Below, one piece after another: positions 9,836-18,362 of a DNA stretch of 22,967 bases; within the stretch, counting starts at the first letter, position 1, and the number at the start of each line of letters is the position of its first letter. The translations under genes and the position numbers were made by a program. The notes under the pieces are model-generated. The model was given only the letters and a program-made list of their open reading frames with translations. It ran no database searches and was not told the origin of the DNA. The DNA is taken from contig NWUY0300010077.1 of NCBI GenBank assembly GCA_004151065.3, positions 44,754 through 67,720 on the forward strand, given 5' to 3'. The stretch comes from Larix sibirica (Eukaryota; Streptophyta; Pinopsida; Pinales; Pinaceae).

Positions 9836-10440
9836 AGGCATCCCCAGTAGGAGAGACTAGTATAGGGATTTGTCGATCTAGACATAGCTAGCAAATTTGT
9901 CACTTCAGATCCAAGATATTAAGAAAGGAAAAGAGAAACGAGAGGAAGTCTGGTGTATCAAGTGCAAGGAAGAAGTTCACAATAAGGATCAATGTCTAGC
10001 GTTTCAAGATTATTTATCCAGAGGGGTTCCTAATCCATTGAATCATGGAGTTGGAGTCTAGTGTGAAATATCAAGACTAGAGGAAATCGACCAGAAGAAT
10101 GTTACTTGTAGGTCTATAACTTATTTTGTGAATACTCTTAAAAAATTATTTTGTAACTTATGTAGGTCTATAGGCCATGATGAAGCAAGCTGTCAAGCAT
10201 ATGATCTGCTGAAGGAACATACAGTTTCTTCCTATAGAATTAAAGGGGAAGAGCAAGCTAAAGGGGGCAATGCATAGTTCAATGCCCCAAGAGGAGGCTA
10301 TAACCAAGGACTAAGTAGATTCATAGGTCATAGAAGAGGTGGATTTGGAAGAGGAAGAGGCCAAATAATATTTATAATTGTGGACAACCAAGACAATGGG
10401 AAAGAGATTGTTCGAACCCTTGTTCGACATGTATGTACTA
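8902..10440 (+). pseudogene. gag polyprotein (capsid and zinc knuckles), copy B
   Basis: Gag packages the element RNA into virus-like particles. An ATG at 8902 opens an acidic, Ser-rich region (124 codons). The capsid follows from 9343: LFHGNGSEDLKQHWFLCEVV, then DHALNWL (Trp at 9508), then the ITELKEIKQSPNESVWDF segment and KEWFIVALLPHIRLPLMQQ. Two perfect CCHC zinc knuckles follow at 9954-9995 (C-IK-C-KEEV-H-NKDQ-C) and 10152-10193 (C-NL-C-RSIG-H-DEAS-C). Next is an Arg/Gly-rich stretch (GHRRGGFGRGRG, about 10328). A third knuckle at 10379-10411 has lost its first Cys and its His, and a likely fourth after it is also damaged. Stops and at least one frameshift (between the second and third knuckles) make it nonfunctional. 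Confidence 0.88.
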
Positions 10441-10979
10441 CAGAGCATTGGATAATATTGTTAAATATTTCCCACAATTGATAGCAAAGTGGCAAGCAAA
10501 GGGAAATTAGAATCAGAACCAAAAGATATATGTGGAGAAGCGATAAGAGAAACCTACTATAGTAGTAGTCACACGTGGGGGATATGCAATAGGAGGTGAT
10601 ATGGAAACACAAGGGAAGAAGCATGAACAATGGGTTAGAAAAGCACCAAAATGACCGCTAGTGTTCAATCCTTAGAGTGAAAAAGAGACTTATGTTGAAG
10701 CTAGAAGGGATTTTACTCCAAAAAATCAAGGAGGATAAACTTTTGGAACTCATCCAGTATGTGGCACACCTCCAGTTTATGACATGACTCTACTTTATGA
10801 TCATTCAATTTCAAAGAGACCATCAGGAAATTTAAGTCCTTTAAAGAATTTATTGCAAAGTTGTCTAGATATGTTAAAAGATGAAAAGGAAATAAAAGAA
10901 CTCTGCAGTTTGATTAATCAATTTGACCAATAAATAGTAGAGCCTATTGAAGAAAGAACTGTCAATCATTTGCAACATA
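10441..10979 (+). pseudogene. gag-protease linker
   Basis: The frame after the knuckles continues with YRALDNIVKYFPQLIAKWQ and, after stops, TPPVYDMTLLYDHS and LKNLLQSCLDMLKDEKEIKE. It looks like polyprotein linker leading to the protease, with several stops. No domain is recognised. Confidence 0.5.
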
Positions 10980-11340
10980 AGAAGAGGACATGTAGGGAAC
11001 TAGGACTTAGTGCCCAGGTTGGGGATTGTGATATGGATTTTATTATTTTGGATCTGGGGTCGGATGTAAATGACTTACTAAGAAAACATTCGAAAACATA
11101 GGTAAGCCTAAGCTTGTATGGTCACCAGTACAATTAAGATTGGAAAATCAGTACAAAGTAGTCCCATTTGGTAGACTAGTAGGGGTTCCCGTCAAAGTGG
11201 AGGGATTGTGAAGATTTGCATATTTTCAAGTTATTGAAATCATGGATGACACCAACCCTTATCTAGCACTACTTGGAATAGATTGGGAAATGGATAATCA
11301 AGATATCATTAAATTGAAAAAGATGTTTATGACATATGAA
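10980..11340 (+). pseudogene. Ty3/gypsy aspartic protease
   Basis: The protease cuts the gag-pol polyprotein. The active-site region is at 11051-11062 and reads ILDLGSDVN, so the motif is D-L-G-S where retropepsins normally have D-S/T-G-A/S. The C-terminal hallmark ALLGIDW lies at about 11263-11289, and it fits the family's ILGxDW. Two frame changes and several stops lie between the two motifs (about 11080-11210). The Leu in the active-site triplet could be a lineage feature or decay; one copy cannot tell. Confidence 0.75.
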
Positions 11341-12410
11341 GGGGGGAAAGTTAGAGTTATTTCTCCCTTGGATCCTCTAGATGGTAAGAGATATGTTGAA
11401 CCTTTTAGAGAAGAAAACAATGCTCAAGAACTAGAAAATATTTATAAAATTACTTCAAGATTGGATGATTATATCAACCCTGCAATAGATGGAAACCTGA
11501 GTTGGCATAGCATCATCTCATGTGCATCAGATTCTGATGGAGGACTAGAAAATTGGAAAAATAGACTGCATGGGGTATCTATGAGAAGGTGTGCTCACGT
11601 TTCTAAATCACTACGCTGGATTTGGAATGAGGTATGTAACCCATCTATGTATTATGGATTAAAAAAATTAGATTATTTTATTTCTGATTTTGAATTGCAA
11701 GTTCCAGAGCAACAAAGGGTATTAGATTTAAATGTAGCCATGAAATATACCCCATCGAGGTGGTGGACTACTCATAAGAATAATATAGAAGGTTGGTCGC
11801 AGTGTAAAAGGCTATTAGAAATTAGGTTTGGAGAAGGACTTGAATATGTCAGAGTGAAATATAATGGTTTGACCAATCCTATGTAACATTTAGAGGAATG
11901 CACTACTATATGGAGGACTTTACCTAAGCAGGAATGGGTACACATGTTTGTTCTTACCTTGGATACATCACCAAGAAAATGGTATACTGAGTTTGATCTA
12001 CTATGTGGAACAACAAATTGGGAAAATATGATCTTGAAATCTAAGGGAAATTTTAGTTTTGAGGATGATATTTTAATGGTGGATGTAGCTCTACAAGTTA
12101 TTAAGGAGAAATGTTTTAAGGAAGCTCCTTTACCTGTATACAACATTCCAAAGTGGGATGCGACACTTGAGCAGGAACTGGAGTGCTATAAAATTATTGG
12201 AGACCAAGAAGATGATGAACCAAGGGACCTGCATATACCAAAGACAAAGGGTAACCATGACATAGGAGGACCTGAGATAGAATTTGATAAAAAATTTCAA
12301 CCCTTGAAGACTAGAAAAGTGAATATTGGTTCAGAAGAAAATCTTAAGTTTACTAATATTGGAGATTACTGGATTGACGATACTGTAGGAAAAATACTAA
12401 TTTATTGCAT
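11242..12410 (+). pseudogene. Second capsid-like (gag) domain between protease and reverse transcriptase
   Basis: From the ATG at 11242 to about 12410 one frame runs about 390 codons with a single TAA (11884-11886), the best-preserved stretch of the element. After the protease tail and a linker, codons from about 11656 to 12100 look like a retrotransposon gag capsid domain. There is a WW pair at 11761-11766 (TPSRWWTTHKNNIEGWSQC), then LLEIRFG, HLEEC, EWVHMFVLTLDTSPRKWY (PRKWY at 11971) and NWENMILKSKGNFSF. An acidic linker follows (DQEDDEPRDLHIP) and then LKTRKVNIGS and IGDYW before reverse transcriptase. A capsid fold here is my inference from the motif pattern. In ordinary Ty3/gypsy elements protease is followed directly by reverse transcriptase. 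Confidence 0.65.
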
Positions 12411-13260
12411 GAGTATCAGGATCTGTTCCCCACCAAGTTTTTAGAAATGAAGGGTATTGCTGGTGACATAGGAGAGAGGAAAATTCCACTTAAGCTTGAT
12501 GTGAATCCTATTAAGTAGAGATATTATAGATTAAATCCAAGATATAAAGATAAAGTGAAGGCTGAAATTGATAGAATGTTGGATGCATGAATCATTGAAC
12601 CTGTTGAAGAGTCGAAGTGGATTATCCCTATGGTAGTTCAGGATAAGAAGATAGGGGAAGTTAGGATATGTGTTTACCTAAGAAACTTGAATTATGCATG
12701 CTTATATGATCCATTCCCACCCCTTTTACAGACAAGGTACTAGAGAATGTTGTAGGACAAGAAGCCTACTCATTTACTGATGGGTTTTATGGTTATCATC
12801 AGATCAAATTTCTGAGGATTGACATAAACTATGTTTGCAACAGAGTTGGGTTGTTACAAGTATACAATGATTCCATTTGGGTTGAAGAATTCTCCTACTA
12901 TTGTTTCCAGGGTAGTTTCCGTAGCCTTCAAAGAGTTTATCCATAAGATTTCAGAAATTTACTTCGATGATTGGACAGTTTTTAGTTTGCTGAAGAATCA
13001 AATTGAGAATTTGAGGTTGATATTGGACCAATGCATACCATACCAAATTTCTTTGAATTTGAAGAAATGTATTNAATGTATTTTTTGTGCTCCTTTTGGT
13101 ATTTTACTAGGAAATGTAGTATGTAAATAGGGTCTTTTGATGGATCCTTCCAAGATTTCTATTATTATATATTTTCCACCACCAACATCAGTGCGACAGC
13201 TGAGAACAACATTGGGACATACAAGGTATTATAGGAAATGAATTAAGGGATATGCACAAA
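12411..13260 (+). pseudogene. Ty3/gypsy reverse transcriptase
   Basis: It copies the element RNA into DNA. The start is EYQDLFPTKF (12411). Motifs in order: IIEPVEESKWIIPMVVQDKK, RICVYLRNLN (family RICVDLRxLN), AYSFTDGFYGYHQIK with the first catalytic Asp, PFGLKNSPTIVSR, and YFDD at 12960-12971 with the other two Asp residues. GLLMDPSKI and LRTTLGHTRYYRK close the domain. Breaks are stops at about 12517 and 12590, frameshifts near 12725 and 12828, and an N at 13074 inside KKCI-FCAPFG, where AATGTATT is repeated on both sides of the N. The catalytic Asp residues survive but the frame does not. Confidence 0.92.
13074..13074. other. Single N with a repeated 8-mer around it
   Basis: AATGTATT precedes the N and AATGTATT follows it, inside a conserved reverse-transcriptase segment that should contain it once. 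This looks like two contigs joined without merging their overlap, so the local frame break is probably artificial. Confidence 0.7.
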
Positions 13261-13859
13261 TTACTGCACCTATGGAGAAATTGTTGAAAGAGGATACTAA
13301 ATTCTAGTGGAATGAGGAATTCCATAATAGTTTGGACACATTGAAAGAAAATATGGTAACTGCGCCAATCTTGTTCTTTCCATATTGGAGAAAAGAGTTT
13401 CATGTACATGTCGATGCTTCATCCACAACTTTGGGTGCAGTTTTGGCACAACCTGGAGAAGGAGACATAGATCACCTAGACACTTTTTCCAGCAGATAGT
13501 TATCAATAGCTAAAATAAACTATACTATGACAGAAAGAGAAGGTTTAGCATGTATACATACTTCAAAAATTTAGGCATTATTTGTTTGGGTCTCATTTTA
13601 AGATGTATACTGGCCATTATACTTTAAGATACCTAGTCAATAATCTAGTGTTGGGGGGGGGATATGCAGGTGGTTGTTATTATTCTAAGAATATGATTTT
13701 GAAATTGTAGTCAAACCATGAAATCTAAATGCAAGCCCTGATCATTTGTCAAGGTTGGAGACAAGAGAAGAACCAGTAAGCTTAGGTGATAATTTTCTTG
13801 ATGCATAGTTATTCTTAGTAAGGATGGTGGATAATTACTTCAAAGACACTATTTAATTC
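13261..13859 (+). pseudogene. RNase H and connection region
   Basis: RNase H removes the RNA strand during reverse transcription. FHVHVDASSTTLGAVLAQPG holds the first catalytic Asp (13413). MTEREGLA, about 40 codons later, holds the Glu. The third site, usually FTDH, reads YTGH here, so that Asp is replaced by Gly. HLSRLETREEP near 13745 matches the usual end of the domain before integrase. There are several stops and at least two frameshifts, one next to a run of nine G bases near 13653. Confidence 0.85.
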
Positions 13860-15105
13860 TTGAGTATAGGTATGGCTCCTAAGGAATATATTGTGGCACA
13901 AAAGAAACAGTTGGTGGTAAAAGAAGTAGAATATTCGCTTACAACAGGACAACTATATAAATTGGGTCCAGATGAAATCTTGAGGAGATGTGTGTTAGAA
14001 CATGAAATACCTATGATCCTAGCAAAGGATCGTGATGGTATTGCAGGGGGACACTATGCACATAAGGATACAACACATAAAGTATTAAGGGAAGGGATAT
14101 GGTGGCCTACATTACATAAAGACGCAAAAGAGTACTACAAGTCTTGTGATGTATGTCAAAGAGTTGGAAAACCTTCCAAAAGAGATGAAATTCCATTAGT
14201 GTCGCCGGTAACATTACAAGCATTCGAAAAATGGGCTATTGAATTTATTGGACCAATCAAACCACCTGCAAAGAGATGGGATCTAGGTACATAATAACTA
14301 CGACAGATTACTTAACTCGATGGGATGAAGTTGAACCAGTTAGGGATTGCAACTCTGCGACTGCTGCGAGGTTTTTATTTGAAAATATGGTTACTAGGTT
14401 TGGTTTTCCTAGGATTTTAATGAGTGATAAAGGAACCCACTTATTAAACAATACTATTAAATAATTAACAGAATAATTTCATATCTACCATCAGAAGAGT
14501 ACACCATACCATCCTCGGGCTAATGGAACTGTCGAAGCTTTTAATAAAATTTTAGAGAATGCTTTGACCAATGTATGCTATGTGAACCACGATGATTGGG
14601 ACTTAAGGATACCATCAATATTATGGGCCTATAGAACAACTTGTAAGAAATTGACAGGTTAAACACCTTTTAGGCTGGTATATGGTCAAGAAGGTGTAAT
14701 GCCTATGGACTATATTGTACTAAGCTTAAGGATTGTTGCATTTCCAAAAATGACAGATACCAGTGAGCATCAGAAGAAAGGTTGTCACAGCTATTGCAGT
14801 TAGAAGAAGTCACATTTATTACAAGTTTTCATCAACAAGTACAAAAAGCAAGGGAAAAGGCATGGCATGATCAACACATAAAGCAAAAGAAGTTCCAGAT
14901 AGGAGACGTAGTTCTCCTCTACGACAGTAAGTTCTTCAAACATCCTGATAAGTTCAAAATGCACTAGTTAGGACCTTATGTGATTAAGTATGTAACCGAA
15001 GGGGGTGTTGTACAATTACAAAAATTGAATGGGGAAATCATGGATGGATAGGTCAATGCGAGTCGATTGCAACTGTACAGGGACATCCGAACTTTCCTTC
15101 ATTAG
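13860..15105 (+). pseudogene. Ty3/gypsy integrase
   Basis: Integrase inserts the cDNA into the host chromosome. The N-terminal zinc region has GGHYAHKDTTHKVL, IWWPTLHKDAK and CDVCQ (two Cys). The His expected before GGH is Arg (about 14031). The catalytic core has WAIEFIGP at about 14232, where the first catalytic residue is Glu (14241) instead of Asp. The second Asp is intact in LMSDKGTH (14426) and the Glu in NGTVEAFNK (14534). C-terminal motifs [18 protein letters not shown] and DVVLLYDSKF follow. A +1 shift at about 14280 and stops at 14461, 14659 and 14965 break it. The natural stop is TAG at 15103-15105. Confidence 0.92.
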
Positions 15106-15575
15106 GTATGAATAGAATTGTGACATCTAAGTGTCGAGTGCAACTGAAATGAACATTGGAAGCTAAAGGAGTCTGCACATAGGAGCAGGAAAATGTTGGA
15201 GTTACTTAAGAATGCAAGTACATATGTATATATGTTGTAGGTGATTTAAAAAAATGTTCGGAATTAATGAAGTGGTGCATTAATTACAATAAGTGTCATC
15301 CGATTAAGAAATGATTGCATTTAATGCAAGACACAGTGGGAGTGTGTGACAAGATATTGGGATGTTAAGGAAAATTAATGTCGGATTAGTTAAATCATGA
15401 GGGAGATATGGTCAGATACGCTAAATCTTAAGTTAATGCAACAATAGGACATGATTGTGGGTCGTTAAAACTATAAAGGCATGAGGATCAAAATCAATGT
15501 TCGTTGAGTATTGTTACAATCTGAGCTAAGAACAAATCCAAGAAACCAGTGTGTTGTACAAGAGTGTGTCTGATT
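15106..15575 (+). other. Noncoding spacer between integrase and the extra ORF
   Basis: There are stops in all frames and no domain. A TATAAA at 15472-15477 stands about 100 bp before the ATG at 15576, a spacing that would allow a separate transcript for the downstream frame. This is only a sequence suggestion. Confidence 0.4.
15472..15477 (+). promoter_or_regulatory. Possible internal TATA box
   Basis: TATAAA in the context AAACTATAAAGGC, upstream of the extra ORF. TATA words are common in AT-rich DNA, so support is only positional. Confidence 0.2.
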
Positions 15576-16680
15576 ATGCCTGAAAAATCACTTGAGGAAA
15601 TTGTCAGAGAATTCATAGAGTCAGGAATATTGTAGGGCGTGACAAAGCCAGAAGTTGTAGCAACAACAGTTCCATCAGTAACACCAGTAGTGACAAGAAG
15701 GTCACCCGCACCAGCGAGAAGGTTGGTATACACAAAGAATCCAAAAGCCGACACTAAAGGAAGACATGATGCAAAGGCCTTGACGTCGAGTCCATCGTCA
15801 GTCCTGCCATCATATGTGCCCAAGGAATTACAAAATAAATAAAGGGCCGTGAAGAACATAGCTTTGTCGAAATGAAGAAGTGTGGCGTGGAAAGGGACAA
15901 TTTCTGAGACAAATGTAGAGAGCTTCAGCAAGAGAATGATGAGATTGTCGAGCAGAAGGAAAATTATAGAACGCCATGGAGGTGACTTGCAGTGCAATTC
16001 CAGAAATTTAGTTGGAAGAGCCAACACCTATAGAAAACAAAATTTCGAGCCTTAACGAAGCTATTAAGGGATTCCGGGTCAGAATAAGTGAGTTGGAAGC
16101 ATAGTTGGTGCCCAATAGAGCACCTAAAGTTTGAGAACGGAGGGAAGCTGTAGTGAAAGCATCAATTGACTGTATTAAGGCATTAGAGGGGTAATGCGCG
16201 GAAATACTTGATGAAAGTTTGCAATCTTGGGCAACGTGGATAGGTGATGGAGAGTTACAAGGGGTGACAACAAGGCTGGAAGACACACATTCCAGAGCTG
16301 AAAAGTTGAAGGATCTTATCAAGACTTTACCACCATTGGAAAGAATGACCAAGTTTGCAGAAAGCAAGAGACTGCAAGCAGAGGTAAATCACCTAAGGGG
16401 CGAGCAGCAGCACATGAGCCAAAGGCTCAAAACATTGCAGAATGAAGCTATAAGAATCTATGAGATAATTGGAGGAGGTTACGCAAAGATACAAGAGGCT
16501 ACACAGATAGCTTAAGCATGTTTAAAGGTAGAAATAACTGCATAGTAAGTAGATGAGCTACAAGAGCAGGCATATAAGGTAGAAGGGACATTCAAAGCAT
16601 ACGAAGAGATATATGTTGAGTTTTTGGCGTCTTGGAAGACTTTGTAGGAGCAAGCTTGAGATGATAAACATGTGAGTGTT
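15576..16680 (+). pseudogene. Extra coiled-coil ORF between integrase and 3' LTR
   Basis: An ATG at 15576 opens MPEKSLEEIVREFIESGIL, then a TAG (15633), then a Val/Thr/Pro-rich stretch ending VPKELQNK (15842). With frame changes at about 15840 and 15985 the sequence stays protein-like to about 16680. It reads DKCRELQQENDEIVEQKENY, ISSLNEAIKGFRVRISELEA, LEDTHSRAEKLKDLI, LQAEVNHLRGEQQHMSQRL and VDELQEQAYKVEGTFKAYEE. Hydrophobic residues spaced in heptads among Glu/Lys/Gln predict a long coiled coil. I count 11 stops, eight of them TAG or TGA. The frame runs into the G-rich tract next to the 3' LTR. I see no membrane segment, so it does not look like a classic envelope protein. Function unknown. 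Confidence 0.6.
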
Positions 16681-16686
16681 GGGGGC
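16678..16686 (+). promoter_or_regulatory. Polypurine-tract-like G run
   Basis: GTTGGGGGC lies directly before the 3' LTR start (16688), where the plus-strand DNA primer is expected. It is G-rich but interrupted by TT, so it is a worn or atypical tract. Confidence 0.5.
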
Positions 16687-16929
16687 TTGTTGGCCCTGGG
16701 GTATTTTTGAACTAGTTTTGTGTTGGTATGAAAATGGGTAGTGCAACAAAGTGGTCATAAAGAATCACGCCCGCAAAAGGACGGACTCCAACGTAGTGTC
16801 GTAAAAGATGGAAAGAGTAATGGTTGATCACGTCAACCAAGAAAGTGGTTAGATTAAGTTAGGGAGTAAGTTAGGATTTTCTGTTCAATTAGTGGTTTGC
16901 GGGGGCGATGCCAATAACTATAACTATAA

Positions 16930-16954
16930 ATATATATATATATATATATATATA
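16930..16954. repeat. (TA)n microsatellite in the 3' LTR
   Basis: Twelve TA units directly follow the LTR's TATAAA. The 5' LTR has only a short ATGTATATGTAA there, so the tract expanded after insertion. Confidence 0.9.
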
Positions 16955-17227
16955 ATGAGTTGGGTAGAGGACGCTGTTGATATTTTTGGTAAGGCTAATA
17001 ATTTTGAATGTAATGCGGTTGAAGAGAGGGTGCGACCAAGAGCTAAGTCCCATGTACGATTTTGTGTAATTGAAGGGTTTTTATAAGAGTTGTAGTCTGT
17101 ACGTTGTGTGCGCAGATTTGTAAGAAGATGAGGATGAAATGCTTTATGTAATGCGATCAAGGAATAAACAAAGCATTTCCATGGTTTTCTCCCTGTTGGG
17201 TTTCCACATAAAAATCTCAAGTGTCTT

Positions 17228-17228
17228 N
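17228..17228. other. Single N at the end of 3' LTR homology
   Basis: The sequence before it is LTR; soon after it is not. A likely contig join. Confidence 0.6.
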
Positions 17229-17397
17229 AATATGTGTTGTTGGTCTTAACTGAATGTTCAACCCTTTGTCCAGAAAATTTCTTACTCTGTCAGTTCTAAT
17301 TGTATTTTGTTTTAAAGGATAAATAGTCTGGCACAATTATTAAATGCATTGAGACTGTAGTTGTTACTTATAATTGAATACGTTAATGAGGTAGAGC

Positions 17398-17721
17398 GCA
17401 GGTCCATTGTTTACTGCTCCTTGCACTAGTGGGCATGTTATAGCTCCTTCTAAAAGGAATGTTTGGTGCATTCCCAAGCCCAGTGTTGATGAAAAATATT
17501 TGAATGCAAATTTGGAATATGCTTATGGGAAGGGCATTGACTGTAAACCTATTCAAAAAGGGGGTCTTTTCTATTTACTAAATATAGTGGCATCCCATGC
17601 TTCTTATGCCATGAATGCATATTATCAATATGCAGGCCGTAATAGTTTAAGCTATGACTTTGCTCAGTCTTACTTCCATAGACCTGAGTATTCATTTCAA
17701 ACCTTTTTTCTATGCCATTAA
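17398..17721 (+). pseudogene. X8 / CBM43 callose-binding domain pseudogene
   Basis: X8 (CBM43) domains bind beta-1,3-glucan and occur at the C-terminus of plant GH17 glucanases and in GPI-anchored plasmodesmal callose-binding proteins. The frame has no ATG (17407 is TTG) and is open from 17395. Family landmarks in order: VWCIPKP, LNANLEYA, GKGIDCKPI, ASHASYAMNAYYQ, AGRN, YDFAQS. The domain should carry six Cys. WC and IDC remain, but YAC is YAY, the GG-C-Y/F Cys is Phe and the N-C-DF Cys is Tyr. At least three Cys are therefore lost and the disulfide fold cannot form. The stop is at 17719-17721. A splice acceptor is possible at GCGCAG (17395-17400) or TTGCACTAG. No GH17 region is visible upstream. 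Confidence 0.85.
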
Positions 17722-18212
17722 ATTCTCTGGAACTCCACTAGAGTTTACTAATCTATCGCTTCTCTTGCATAGGATGAAAAACATGGAATTTCTCACTAAA
17801 CTTTAATTCTTTTTATTTAAAACTCTCAATAAAAACATTAGGAAAACATGTTCAGAAAATATTTACATTAATCTCATTTTACTAAGTTGGAAATCATTTT
17901 ATTAATCTATTTTAAGTTCTTGATGTAGCATTTTTGTTAATCTATTTTAAATGTCTAAATTACATCTAACCTAAACTTAACCATGTCAAAAGAAAAATCA
18001 AAATTAGTTGAAATTTTAGAAAACTAACCCTTCTAAACTTAGTGCCACATGAACCTTGAGTTTGCATATCCCTAGTTTTAATATTTGAAATGTATATTTA
18101 AATTTGTTTGTATTAACATTTATATTCAACGATTCATTGAACAATTTAAATTCGATACATCATTTACATTGAAAAAACCTATGCACTTCTCATTCAACTA
18201 TATCCTTTCTAG
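17722..18212. other. No recognisable gene
   Basis: AT-rich sequence after the X8 stop. No further X8 coding sequence, exon or repeat boundary was seen. Confidence 0.5.
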
Positions 18213-18362
18213 AAGTAGAGGATTACTATTCCAGGGTCGAGATCATTTTGCATATACTCCTAAGTTTTGGGTGTTGAAGTGATGTAAAAGAAGAGGATTA
18301 CTATTCCGGGGTCGAGATCATTTTGCATATACTCCTAAGTTTTGGGTGTTGAAGTGATGTAA
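18213..18362. repeat. 75-bp tandem duplication, nearly identical copies
   Basis: GAGGATTACTATTCC starts at 18218 and 18293. The copies run to GTTGAAGTGATGTAA and differ at only about one internal base (CCAGGG against CCGGGG) plus the edges. Such identity in a decayed background means a recent duplication or an assembly stutter. Confidence 0.95.

Larger units (their letters stand above)
6165..17228 (+). mobile_element. Decayed Ty3/gypsy retrotransposon with extra domains
   Basis: The order 5' LTR, primer-site remnant, gag, protease, reverse transcriptase, RNase H, integrase, extra ORF, G-rich tract, 3' LTR identifies a Ty3/gypsy element, because integrase follows RNase H. The interior holds two further parts: a second capsid-like domain between protease and reverse transcriptase, and a coiled-coil frame after integrase. 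The gag segment is duplicated across an N at 8560. Many stops, several frameshifts, altered integrase residues and clear LTR divergence show an old, inactive copy. It cannot encode a full polyprotein. Single Ns at 8560, 13074 and 17228 mean the structure may be partly assembled from different copies. Confidence 0.9.
16688..17228 (+). repeat. 3' LTR, truncated
   Basis: It starts TGTTGGCCCT like the 5' LTR and aligns with it as far as about 17220-17245 (GGTTTTCTCCC-GTTGGGTTT-CACATAAAAAT). A cleaner TATA box (TATAAATA, 16925-16932) and an AATAAA (17163-17168) are present. The last ~310 bp of the 5' LTR (the U5 with TGAGACTTCGCC...) has no counterpart. The match fades at the N at 17228. Confidence 0.85.

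Noticed and set aside
11772-12146. 124-codon minus ORF
   Set aside because: It is antisense to the second capsid-like domain and has no motif.
15494-16027. A 177-codon open frame on the minus strand across the extra ORF
   Set aside because: It lies antisense to protein-like coding sequence, its product has no recognisable features, and sense-strand TAG and TGA stops do not create antisense stops. Probably a shadow frame.
15576-16680. Envelope glycoprotein reading of the extra ORF
   Set aside because: Position fits, but no signal peptide, membrane anchor or Cys pattern is visible; the sequence is a coiled-coil type.
7085-17228. A CRISPR array, bacterial operon or phage-like system
   Set aside because: There are no short regularly spaced repeats, no ribosome-binding sites and no compact gene packing. 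All recognisable domains are plant retroelement or plant gene types.
17407-17721. ATG start for the X8 frame
   Set aside because: 17407-17409 is TTG, and the frame is open back to a TAG at 17392-17394. There is no translation start here; it is an exon or fragment.
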